DNA of 64,000 nt from Paracamarosporium sp. OC-R06-R3 (lineage: Eukaryota; Ascomycota; Dothideomycetes; Pleosporales; Didymosphaeriaceae): assembly GCA_019828545.1 (NCBI GenBank), contig JACVRA010000022.1, forward strand, positions 124,001 to 188,000, given 5' to 3'. A program made the translations under genes and the position numbers. Below, piece after piece: positions 11,264 to 22,700 of the stretch. Within the stretch, counting starts at the first letter, position 1, and every line of letters starts with the position of its first letter. A model generated the notes under the pieces. The model did not search any database. It worked only from the letters and a program-made list of their open reading frames with translations, and had not been told where the DNA came from.

Positions 11264-13427
11264 ATGCCTCATTCAACACCCGCCGAGAACGATGTCGGAG
11301 TTGGGGAGTCTTTGCCTCCCCAGACGCCGCACGTGAGTCACTGATTCACCAATTCATGTTGGCATTTTCTTACCACTAAACACAGGCCGTGAGCGTTTCG
11401 CTACCGACGTGGAGAGCGAACGTTGGATACGAGGAAGGTGAAGAATGGGTCGTTAGTAAGATGGTAACCGGATACCCACGGTTTGTGATACCTTCCTTTG
11501 CCACTTGGGTGCAACGGTTTTGACAATCCCAGGTTCTTTGTCCACAAAATTATCCAAGGGTTCGCCGCCAAAATCGCTACCAAATATGGGCAGCCAGGCG
11601 AGCAAGCAATGCTCTTTCCAACTCCTGCGACCGCAGGAAGATGTCAAGACTTTATCCTACGCCAGGCCCCAGAACTGAATGCTCAGCAAGTACGCGTTGT
11701 AGATCTTGTGCCTGCTTCGAAAAGAGCACGTTCCGAAGAGTTCTCTGTCATCTCGCCTAGAATCTCAGCAGTGCTCTTTCCTGAAACTCATTTCAAGATT
11801 GCTAAATCCTTCTGGCAACATTCTGGAGATGGCGTATCGAGCCGACGCGCAGAGTACTGCCAGAGTCTGTTTACCGAAGGTCTTCTAGTTGATTCTAGGG
11901 AAGCTCAAGATGAACCCAAGATGTGCAAGGGGCCTCGAAGGTATAGACAAAAAACGTCTATTGATCTCACTGGGTCCGATGACCGCTTGAATGGAAACGA
12001 GAGCAATGATTCTGCTCAGTTCGTTGAACAAAGGTTTGGGCGCAACCTTGACATCTCACAGACGAAGAATGCAAAGCTGGCCGTACGAAGGCGCATAGCT
12101 GGCTCGTTGACTGCTGACGTTGGGTTATCCGAGGCCCTTTCTCTTGAGAAAGATGCTGACAGGACTCGTGACGTTCCCGGGTTTTCCGAAGACGACGTAT
12201 ATCTCTATCCATGCGGCATGAGCTCCATCTTCAATGCTCACAGAATCATGATGTCAACAAAGGCACCGCTGAAGAGTATTGTCTACGGGTAAGGGCCTCC
12301 ATTTCCCTCGAGGAACATACTGACATTAGTCGCTCGCTCTAGGTTCCCATATATTGATACGTTGAAGATAGTTGAAAAGTTTGGTCCGGGAAGTCACTTC
12401 TGTGGGTTCGGTTCATCAGAGGAATTAGATGACCTAGAGAAACGACTGGAAGGTGGTGAGCGCTTTTTGGCCTTATTCACAGAATTTCCTGGAAACCCTC
12501 TGTTACGTTCTCCGGATCTCGAGCGCATCCGCTACCTCGCCGACAAATACGACTTCTATGTCGTGGTTGACGAAACGATCGGAAATTTCTTGAACGTCAA
12601 TGTTCTACCTCTTGCGGATGTAGTTGTTAGCAGTTTGACGAAAGTTTTCAGTGGTGACAGCAACGTCATGGGAGGAAGGCGAGTGAGCCCTTCCATTGAT
12701 GATATCAATACTAACCTGGCATTAGTCTTGTTCTAAACCCCAAATCGAAGAACTATCAGGTTCTGAAACGTGCTTGGAATCAAGACTACCAAGATAATCA
12801 CTGGGCAGAGGACAGTATCTTCCTCGAGCGTAACAGTCGCGACTTCGTGCCACGTATCGAACGCATTAATGCCAACGCCGAAGCCATATCTGAGGTGCTA
12901 CTTGCGCATCCAAGGGGTACGTACAGCTAGAGCCACGCCCCTTTTGTTGACTTTCATTGACTCTGCCACAGTGAAAAAGGTGTATTACCCCAAGCATAGC
13001 GACACCCGGGAAAAATATGAAAGATGCAGGAACGCAAACGGCGGTTATGGCGGCCTCCTATCAGCAACGTTCTACTCAAAGCAGGATGCAGCCAACTTCT
13101 TTGACAACTTGGATACCGTAAAAGGACCTAGTCTAGGCACGAACTTCACGCTCAGGTACGTTCATCCATCCACAGAGCTCACTTATCACACATACTAACC
13201 CCATGACAGCTCCCCGTACGTAATTCTAGCGCACTACACCGAACTTGACTGGGTAAGTCTCTTCTTCATGACCGCCTCCTCTTCACCTTAACGATTCTAA
13301 CATACATATCTAGGCTGCATCATGGGGCGTTGAAGCGGACCTAGTACGTTTCAGCGTTGGTCTGGAGGACACGAACAAATTGGTCGGCACGTTCCAGCGC
13401 GCTCTCGAAGCCATTACCACTTCTTAG
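11264..13427 (+). CDS. Cystathionine gamma-synthase, STR2-like PLP enzyme
   Basis: Eight exons join into 595 residues: 11264-11332, 11386-11480, 11533-12288, 12343-12678, 12726-12916, 12972-13155, 13210-13252 and 13314-13427. The N-terminal region (about 1-240) is the fungus-specific extension. The Cys/Met-metabolism PLP domain follows, with [20 protein letters not shown], then [15 protein letters not shown], the cofactor Asp region [10 protein letters not shown] and the PLP lysine at about K407 in SSLTKVFSG. The family condenses an activated homoserine with cysteine to give cystathionine in transsulfuration towards methionine. Of the introns, seven in all, the fourth (12679-12725) has a GC donor (AG|GCGAGT); using it restores the conserved MGG-S-LVLNP. 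The other introns are GT-AG. Substrate specificity within the family is inferred. Confidence 0.9.
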
Positions 13428-13518
13428 CATCGGTATCAGCGTTATTTTGCATTACTGTTCAGCGTACACTAGCCCCCGATGAATCAACCTCAAACTGTCC
13501 CGTGCTGTTCTCCCTCGT

Positions 13519-13773
13519 CTACCCTTGTCTTACAGCATAGAGATCGGATTCGTATTCGCAAAGCGGGACCTCCGGTACAAGCACAATCGAAAGATGGTGG
13601 CTGGTGCCAAGGATATCGACAGCTAAGCCACATTGCGGTGCGTTGAGACGGCTTCCTTCGTGCGTATGGGCCGAGATCGTCATGTCTTTGTTCCAGCGTT
13701 CGCCTTGACCGCTTACTGTTCTGATGTCAATACGCGGATCCGCTATTTCCTGATTAGGAGAGTAGAGCATCAA
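13519..13773 (-). pseudogene. Possible gene remnant
   Basis: An 84-codon minus-strand frame has protein-like composition (for example DIRTVSGQGERWNKDM and LDILGT-type hydrophobic alternation). A second protein-like frame follows upstream on the same strand, about 13910-13800, and ends in tandem stops TAA TAA. I could not join them with a good intron, and no family is recognised. It may be the eroded 3' end of a gene or chance. Confidence 0.2.
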
Positions 13774-16700
13774 TAGGGTTCCCGGCGGTTATTAGTCTGT
13801 GCCGTTGAGCGAAAGGTGAAGCGGACCCCGTGATTGTTTCAGCCAGAGCTTGGTCTGGGGAAGCGGCAGTGTGGCGTAGACTGTGTCGGCTGGGAGCATG
13901 GCATGAATACACCGAGTTGTATCGGAAATTTGCGTAAGTAATTATTTTACCATGGAGTAGCCGGTATCTCCGATGGGATGGAAATCTCCTTTTGAAGATC
14001 GTCTTTGTAAGTGCATAATCTATTTTTGAGGTTGAGTTAATGTATGCTTTCGAGGCAATGTTCTCAAGTCAAGTGGACATTCACATAGGCAAAGGTGACT
14101 GTAGGAGCTTTTGGTTAGTGTCTTCTATCAGAGTCAAAGCTTAAACGGTAATGCAGACGATTAGCACTATGACCGGAAGGTTCCGGTTGCACTTTGAAGC
14201 AGCCGTAGCTTGCTTTGCCCCTGATGTTGAAGCTGAGCGGAAACGTGCGCGCATGGTCGTTGAACTGGACAGCTGAAAAGACGCTCAAACCATCGTAACA
14301 TCTCGGAGAAACCCGTGCGTGCAGTTACTACTTCGATGCTATACTGTCATATTTTCCATAGACCATCGAGCCATATTCCCTGATAGAAGGCACAGCACAA
14401 GGGGGCGACTGGCAACATGCGCAACCCTCTCCGTGGAACTCCGCGGTGATCAGAAGAACATTTCAAACGGCATTCTTTGGCCCCCGCCGGTGTGTACCGG
14501 ACTTGAGAGGTATCATCTCCTGGACGAAGTACGGCCGTACGGGCATCTACCGACTCATTCACCATATCTCCACGGACGAGTGAAGCGTAGTGCCGAGAAA
14601 GTATGACGCGGGCATAGCCTAGCAAGCAAGGTGATGGTCTACTTTGAGAAATGCAAAGCTAGTGGTACCCTCTGTGTGTTACCCGTCGTACCATCACTAG
14701 GCTTCCCGTCTGCGAGTCATGGTCTGTACCGGCTCTAACCTAGCCCCGGGTGAAGCGCTTGCATCAGTGAGAGACATTCGAGTGGAAAGCATGCAACAGC
14801 ACTGGTAGACCACCTTCGCGCGATAGTGCTCCAACATGCATGCTTGTCGAACCGTGCGTATGTGGTGCGCGGCAGAGCTAAGGGAGGGGCTGGATTGACT
14901 GGCTAGCAACCCGTGCAGGCACTGCATCGTACGTGCATTTTTAGACACCTCACCCATCGCCATGCTAGTCCTTCCCCGTGGGTAAAGTTTTGAACGCCGA
15001 CCTCTGGTCCAACCGACCCACGGCAGTGGTGGGTGACTTACCGCGTTGGCTGTAGCCGGTGGGCATGGTCGACGCCCGGTGCAGACTGGGATAGAATCCT
15101 TTGGTTTGGTCTCAAGTATGGACAATGAACAGTAGAGCCGTTCTAGCGGCAGAGGGCGTTTCCCGCTTTAGACTCGTTGGTCTGTCTTCCAGAATGGCGG
15201 GTGGACGGATTCGACCAGAGGTCACACCTGCATGCCGAAGCATGGTGAAGTGCCCGAGCATAGTCTACAGCCAATTGTTACGGGTCAGATAAATGAACTG
15301 TATGTAGGTGCATGTATGTGATGGCCCGATAGATTACTGTCAAGTGGTTTGCTGAGGATGGCCACGTTTTTTATTCCCATGTATGTGGATGCCCATCATG
15401 CTATGGAAAGTGCGCGGGCCCGGATGTTGGGCCCTCCCAGGTTGGTTGATCATGGCACCATGGTGATGCAATCACCGTATAATCTTGGAACTGTGCTCAT
15501 GCCCGCTATTGCTGGGTGCTTTAGCGCACACCATGAGACACGCTCTACGTGGTAGGTTATGGACCAGGTGCAGAAAGACTGCAGGCAGCCTCACAGTTGA
15601 CGGACGGCTATTGGTGAAGATTTCCGTTGAGCTTTCATGCTGTTCTAGATGCCTTCTCTTCGAATATCCTACGAGAACAAGTTTGCCACTACATGTGTTC
15701 GCGATGCGGTACTTGCGCATATTGCTTGGATTGCGATTTGCACCTGACCGACACAAGAACACAGCTTCAACCATACCAGGACAGGACATGATAGCAGGAG
15801 ACCAATTTCGCTTGCTTCGACCCAACGGAGCAGCCAAGCTCCCTTGCTCTGCTGGCTTCTTCACAATGGTCCTAGCCTAACGGTCACAGTTTAGGCCCCC
15901 CGCAGCGAGGTAATAACACATGGGTCTGGGGTCAAAAAGGTGGTGTAGGAAACAAACAAGCGAGTTTAAGGCATAGCATAGCTGGGGTGATGTGGGCGCG
16001 GCGCGCAATGGGCACCGCCGCGGTGTGCAAAAGCTCTCCGCGCGTGTCGCAGCTTAATTCCGGGTCGTCAGTGACTGCGCCTCAGGTCGTTCGCGGCTCT
16101 AGCAAAGCCATGATCATGCCATGGTACGGGTAACAGCGCCTGGCATCTAAGAATATGCGATCGGCCCAGGATCACGAAGGTTCGGTGCCATGATGGGGAA
16201 GTAGTCTTGCACATAGGAGGGGAGACTTGGATGCCGGGATCGAGGTCGACAAGGCTTCAGTGACCTGGGCATGTTAAAGCGCCCAGCCCTGCGTCATGTC
16301 GCTGCTATTCTCGGCCGCAGTTGGAGGTTGTCGACAATTTCCAGAGAGCGACCTATGTCGATTTGGGGCGGGTACTCGGCGCCCTAGCGCCCGTCGGTGT
16401 CGTTGGGAGGCCGGGTAATCATGGCTACACGCTCATGAGGTCCAGGACACGGTGGGTCCTGAGCACGGCATTGGCGGTTGGCCGGTAGGATCCAAGGTCC
16501 GGAATGGCGGGTCTGTTGGCAGAGTGAATGTCGAGACGAAACGAAGAGAGAACACGTGCGTCGCCAAACTACTGCGGTCGTCCGAACGCGGCGACGCGGG
16601 CCAATCAGGCGCGCGGGCGGCCAACGTCTGCATCACGTCAGCCACGGCCGTGTTCCAACATGATACACTTTGCGTGCTGTTTCACCCTCGCCGCGACGCA

Positions 16701-17332
16701 CAACGCAGACGCAGTCGACGACGGCCCCCGGAAATCGACACCCTGCCCACGCTCGCCGCCAGGTCGCCCCCAGCCAGCCGCCGGTCACGTGCAGTACCAG
16801 GCGCCAGGCCCGCAGGCCGACCAATGCGGCCGCACTGCAGGCGCCCACTGTGCTGGAAAGCTTCACGACGTCGCCTGCAGGCCAGTCCACGGCATCCACT
16901 CTTGCCTTGCCCGCCCCCACGGCCTAATGCGCCGGCTCGGACTCAAATGGCATCGTGCTCGGGGCGGAAAGTTTAGCGCGTGAGCAGCAGCACGGCACTG
17001 CTGCTTGGGCCTCTCAGGCCTCACCTCAGCCATGCCCCAAGCGGCCACGGCCCACAGTCACCTCGCAGGACAGGCCTCTGCAGCAGCGCGTGGCACCCGC
17101 ATGGCAGAGCCACCGCCCGGGTGTTTCTGGAAAGCTGCATCGAAGCGGCGCGAGCATCCAGCCGGCGGGAGGACGCTCGCTCAACGGCCACCGCATCGCA
17201 CCCACGGATGGAAACTCCCGCGGCCCATCGCCCCTCGCCCACTGGCCCAGCGCGAGCGATCGCGAGGCTTAGACGTCGCCGGCGTCATGCTCGGCTGCTG
17301 GCGAGCGTCTCCCGGAGGGGCTTGGAGATGAA

Positions 17333-17354
17333 GCGCACGCACGCACGCACGCGC
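17333..17354. repeat. Tetranucleotide microsatellite (GCAC/CACG)n
   Basis: Perfect GCAC repeat units, about five copies, lie inside the GC-rich stretch. Confidence 0.8.
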
Positions 17355-17437
17355 GCTCATCTCATGGCTACTGTTTCCGCTCTTGAGTCTAGCTGCTCGC
17401 GCGGGCCCCTGAGACGCTACAGGCCGCTGTGCTTGCG

Positions 17438-17481
17438 CTGGTCCTGGTGCTGGTCCTGGTGCTGGCCCTGGTGCTGGTGCC
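17438..17481. repeat. 12-bp tandem repeat CTGGTCCTGGTG
   Basis: Three consecutive 12-bp units (the third with one T to C change) and a partial fourth lie in the GC-rich stretch. No coding role is evident. Confidence 0.75.
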
Positions 17482-18114
17482 AGCGTCGTTCGCCTGCTGC
17501 GACGACGCCCCATGCTCGCCACCAACAAGAGCGCTGCGCTGAGCGGGAGACGCTCGACGGCAGCGGCACGCGCTACAGCCGTCGACGGGCGACGGGCGAC
17601 GGGCGATGCTGGGTCACTGGCAGTGGACAGCGCACACCGTGTGCGCCGCCGGCCACGCTTACTCCATGCACACTCGGGGCCTGCAGGCCAGGTCGCCGTC
17701 CTCGAGTGCGGCAGCGGCATAACATGGGGCAGAGCGGCGCCCTCGTGCCTCCCGCCGCCAGCACCACACGGTGACGCCCCTCTCATCACCGTACCCTTGG
17801 ATGAACTGCACCCGTCGACCAGACGCTACCCAGGACCCTCGCTGCGGCAAGGGCTGGGCGCTGGAGCCCTCTGACACTAAACGGTCGGGAGCTTGGCCGC
17901 ACGGCCGCCTGGGATGACAATCCGTCAAGGCTCCAACCAGTGCCAGCCGCTTTGCCGGGAACGGGACTGTTGGCCTCGCAGATGTAATGTTACTGGGCCT
18001 CAGGGCCCTATACCAGTATATACTTGCCAGCAACCCCGGGCATGGCGCAGGCCACCTCAAAAGAACAAGACCAAGCTCGCGAGTCTGCCTTGCGAGACCT
18101 CTATAGGGCTGCTC

Positions 18115-18120
18115 TATAAA
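18115..18120 (+). promoter_or_regulatory. TATA box of the C2H2 gene
   Basis: TATAAA lies 98 bp before the ATG at 18218, in a pyrimidine-rich context. The position fits a TATA-dependent fungal promoter with a 40-70 nt 5' UTR. Confidence 0.5.
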
Positions 18121-18217
18121 CCTCGTACATAGGCACAAGCCAATGCAGGAACACAAGTGTACGTTTACCCCCACACCGCTCGCCCTTTAAACACATGACG
18201 ACCTCATCCTGTTGATC

Positions 18218-19711
18218 ATGACCCCACGGTCTCCCACACAACAACCTCATCCAAAGACGACCACAATCTCACGACGCCTTAGAAACCGTGCCGACCAACA
18301 TCTCTCTGTCCAACCTCCAGAAATACCGCAACTGAGGGGCCTGCGCTCTCGCCGTGCCGCAACCTTACCGTCAAACCGAAGCACATCGGCCAACTACCCT
18401 GGGCAAGAGGCACACCTGAACGCTTGGAACGCCAATCTCGACGCCTTCCAACGTAGCACCACATCGCATCCCACCGAGCTAGCGCACTCGAATCTACTCC
18501 TTCAGGAAGCTCTTGATATTGCGACCTACCGCTCTCCGCGAGACGCTTCTTCTGCGCTGGTGTCCATTCCGTCAGCCGAGCCCGACAGTTACCAAGTCCA
18601 GCCCAATTCGCCAGCCGACCTTCTTCCTTCACCACTACCATCATTATCAGGTAGTCATACCGCAACCGAGTTCGATTATCCAGAACCACCCCACGATTCT
18701 TCGCTCGAACTGCAAGACATGAGGTACGACCTGAACCCGCAACAACTCGCCTGAAGCTCACCATTCTAGCACTCTGGGGTTCATGATGGCGCCTGCACCC
18801 TACGGTATGGAGCATCACTATGGATCTCCTCCAAACATGGAATCCCCTAGTAAGTAGTGGATACCCACTTGAATGAGAGCCGGGTCATTGACTAGAATAG
18901 GTTACCCGCCCATCAGCCAGCCTTACACCGATGCTAAATCATCCACATCACCCTCCTATGCCCCTACGTACTCCGCCAACTCCAGCATGCATGGACAGCC
19001 ACAACCAAGAAGATCAACAGAGCCTTCAGGGATGCCGCCTTACCCACCATCATCTCTGCCACGAAGCCCGTACCAACAGTCAATGGGGCCTACTCGCACC
19101 AGTCCAGCACCAATGAACTACTCTGCAAACTCTGGTGAACCGTCACCGATGCTCAGTTCGGCTCCCCAGACATACTCGTACCCTGCGATAAACTCGAACC
19201 TTCCAGCTGCATCATTAGGTGGCAACACATCAAGTTACCCACCGTAAGTGAATATATCCCAGTAGCTCAAAATGTCAGCTAACAAAAAGTCAGGCCTCCA
19301 CTGTACCCACCGAGCAGTTACGGCATGAATGATTACAGTCCACTTCCGACCACATTATATCCATCTTCCAGTTCACCAGCACCTTACCCATCTTACGAGC
19401 ATTCACCTCACTTAGCTGCGCACAACGCTGGATCGATGCCTGGATCCGCCTCCGCTCAGAATCAAACAAATGGACCAATGCCACGAATTCTGAACTCGCG
19501 ACCAAAGCCCCAATGTTGGGAACACGGTTGCAACGGTCGTCAGTTTTCTACATTTAGCAACCTTCTTCGACATCAGCGCGAGAAGTCTGGCACGGCTGCT
19601 AAGAGTTATTGTCCTCGGTGCGGCGCTGAGTTTACGCGCACAACCGCCAGAAACGGCCACATGGCACACGAAAAATGCAAGCCACGGAGGACGTCGGATT
19701 CAAACAGGTAA
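18218..19711 (+). CDS. C2H2 zinc-finger regulatory protein, Pro/Ser/Tyr-rich
   Basis: Four exons, 18218-18723, 18770-18849, 18901-19243 and 19294-19711, give 448 residues. The first splice (AG|GTACGA ... CTAG) removes a stop and keeps frame. Residues 1-370 are low-complexity, rich in Pro, Ser, Tyr and Gln, like transactivation regions. At about 384-441 sit two Cys/His fingers: [20 protein letters not shown], followed by [19 protein letters not shown] and a final His/Cys pair. The first has C-x4-C spacing, so it departs from the classical finger. It is probably a nuclear DNA-binding regulator; I recognise the fold but not an ortholog name. The AGG-TAA end could also be a splice donor (AG|GTAAGC), so a longer C-terminus is possible. 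It stands alone between two very long intergenic regions, typical of developmental regulators. Confidence 0.8.
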
Positions 19712-22700
19712 GCGGTAAGGCTGAGCATGTCAGGCTCGGGCTGACCGCGACACTTATTTGATATTACGGCGTATCGTGAGCATGACTGTTCGATGGGAGG
19801 GTTCTTTGGCTAGGGCGTTATGGACCAGGAGGCTTCGCATAGTGGCTTGTTGTGAGATTGGAGTCCAACGGATTTTCGCCCTCGATTCCAGCAAGCGTCA
19901 GCCGCCCGTTGCGCTGCTCACCTCACTCACCTCTCGCCTGCACAACATCAACTCTGCCCCATGACCTGCGGCGTCATGGGCGGGTTTGGGGGACGAAGAA
20001 AAGGCACGATGTATGCATAAGAGACCGGAGTTTTGTTTTTTTGCAGCGATATTCATCACATCACGTTCGCGCGTTTGGAATTCTATTCTTACTTCATCCT
20101 TACATTTTTTTGTATAGCTTTTCTCTTTGGTTTTGGGTCTGTACTTTGCGCCGCACGGAAACGAAGATACCATTTTTGCGTAAGGCAAGCTCAAGCGCTG
20201 AGATTTGCCCCCAGAAAATAGGACATTTGATTCTGCATAGAAGCTTCTTCATCCTGCTGTTCCGGATCGATAGGGATCGATAGAGCACTTCCTCCGGGAT
20301 GATCAGACTCGAGCTGGGAAGGAACACGCGTATGGATGGACGAGGGCCGTGTGGGTCACCCGTAGGCCGCAGGCTATCGCCCCAGAAGCAGTGCTCGCGG
20401 CCTCGTGCGAAAGGGGGTGAGCGTTACGGGCGAGAGGGCTCGCTTACGGGGGCAAGAGTCCCCAACTAGCGCACTAATCACTGCGCAGCTCTAATTGAGC
20501 TGCTCGTGCACGTCAAAAACAACTTGCGGTCTTTCACGCTCTCACCGCCCCACCCAGACGGTTCGCAAACGTCGTGCCGGGATGAAGCGGCATCTTCCGT
20601 GAGCTTTCGCACCTGGCAGGTCACAGCTCTGTGAGAGCCTCTTGCCTTTCTCCAATAGAAGCAAAAGAGTATGTAGTCGGACATAAGCAAAATGCCCACG
20701 ACCCAAAAAACAATTTCCATGTCAGCTTTTGTCCGTCGTACACTTTGCTTGGACTGTCATGCTTCTCGAACGTGTTACCAGCGCGGCGTCACGCTAAATG
20801 TTGCGCTTACAGGCTTGTCTTTTGCTCCATCGAGCATCTAGCGCGCGATGTGACATCTGGCCTACGTAGGTACTGGTACGTACGGAAGAAACGATATAGT
20901 TGCCATGGCTGGCCTAGTCCGTCCCACTGGCTGAGCAGATTACGCATGTGCGCTACCGGGAAGAGCATAGATCGCTAGGGCGGCTGGGAAGCGCGAGCTA
21001 GAGCAGTAGCTCGGAGGTTTCGTCTGGTCCGAGTACCGCATGTGAGGGTGTGTGATTAATGTGTATACAGTGACGTCGGTGTACTCCAGGGAACAAGCTT
21101 ACCGAGAGCAATTATCAGATTGGGGCAGCGAGTGAGCATCGTGATCAGATAGTACTATGATCTAACGGCTGTATCACGAGCACGTTGGCGTGGGCGCAAC
21201 GTGTGAAGGGCGTGCGTTGCGTCTGGGTTGTGGCTGGCGGACAACTTGGGGCGGGAAGCCTCGTGTTACCAAACGTGGGAACCCAGTACCGATCAGTCGT
21301 TTCTACGTGAGACCCCGTGCCTGACAGGAGCTGGTCAGTCCGAACGGAGATCTGTACAACAGGAGAGTTTTACTCTGGCGCGGCGGAAGGCGTCTGCAAT
21401 GCAATGAGTGCCGCGCATCAAGTTGATGACATGCCATGCCACGGCCGTTACGAGTTCGCCTCGCCCTCCGATGTGTTTGTGCATCGGCAGCCTTGTCGCT
21501 ATGTCATCGCTGGTGATTACTTGCTGTGATATGGCCTCTGGGGGTGGAGTCATTGGCGTGATGTCAACCGATGGGGCGGGTCATTGTTACCTCCGGACGG
21601 CTCATACCCCCATATGGCTCGATATGTGGACCCCTAACATATTAAGGCTGGTTTGCGACGATCACGTGCGACGTTGAGGCGGATGAGATAAGGTCCCGCA
21701 AGGAACCGGACCTAACGGTACCTTGGGCGCCAATAGAGCCGATTTCCGATGTGACGGGGATATCCTTTCTTCCCCACATGGCCCGGGGGCCGGCAAGCTA
21801 AATTTAAAGTCCTCGCTAGGGTCCCCTGAGAAGTGTGGTCGAGGTCGCAGATTGCTTCGAATGCTTGGAGGCTTGGTGCTCGCTTGAACGCTTCTTTTCA
21901 TTCAGCCGGATGCGGTACCGTTCCGGGAACAGAGCGCTAGACATGGCGATGACACCTGAACCACAGTGCTTTTCGTCCTCAAACGACCAAGGGCCGTTTT
22001 GAGAAGGTGCCGGGTAATACTATGCGACACGGCCATGCTCGATATAATTGTCGCTGTCTTGCTCAGCAGCTGGAGACATGGAAAGCGAGCAGGTCTAAGG
22101 CCCCCTTCACTTCGTGGCTAGGTTCTGCGATCAACGTGAAAACGTACGAGCCGCGAGCACGGGACCTCGCCACAACAGCGTAGCGATTGGCTGCGGAGCG
22201 CCATCCGTGGCGGGTGCAGTGCGCGATCGTTCTCGCTGGCGAATCCCCTGTAGTGCCTGGTATAGTATTTCCAAATCTTACCTTCTCCCAGTCGATCGAC
22301 ATTGTGGTGACATTCTGTGGGACGTCTTGGACTCTGCTCTGGAGCAGTCCAGCTGTGACCCCATTCACAAGGCGAACATTGTGCGGCGACACAAACACAC
22401 ACGTCTTACACCGCCCTTTACATGGCGACTATGTGCCCCGTAAGATCGGGAAACTGTGTTTCTGGAAGAGTGCTCTTACGAGCGCTGCGCGATGTGAATG
22501 GTCCGCTCGTAACCGTGCCGCCGTCATAACAAAGTTCTGACATGAGCTTGACGAATTCGCTGACACGCACATGGTATCCCCGAATAGGAATCCCTGTGGG
22601 GCGGCTGTGCGGGAAGGATGGAGTTTCATGACTCCTGTCGGGGCCACCCAGAACCCTCGAGCAAGGTTCTAGAAACGCAAGAAATTGCGAGCGAATCGCT

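Larger units (their letters stand above)
13428..18217. other. Long upstream intergenic region of the C2H2 gene, partly GC-rich
   Basis: This 4.8-kb stretch has no supportable gene. From about 16.4 to 17.9 kb it becomes very GC-rich, so ORFs of 100-264 codons stay open in many frames on both strands at once. Their translations are Arg/Pro/Ala-rich and low in complexity, the signature of composition and not of coding. Simple repeats lie at 17333-17354 and 17438-17481. The last 100 bp holds a TATA box. It is probably an extended regulatory region for the zinc-finger gene, possibly with a long 5' UTR or noncoding transcripts (inference). Confidence 0.5.

Noticed and set aside
16452..17874. Many overlapping ORFs of 100-264 codons on both strands
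   Set aside because: They coexist in several frames, are Arg/Pro/Ala-rich and lack domain-like order; GC-rich composition explains them.
20033..20221. Possible extra exon after a strong TTTTTTTGCAG acceptor, joined to the AG|GTAAGC at the end of the zinc-finger gene
   Set aside because: Frame would continue, but the product is a hydrophobic T-rich translation typical of 3' UTR; the TAA stop at 19711 is simpler.
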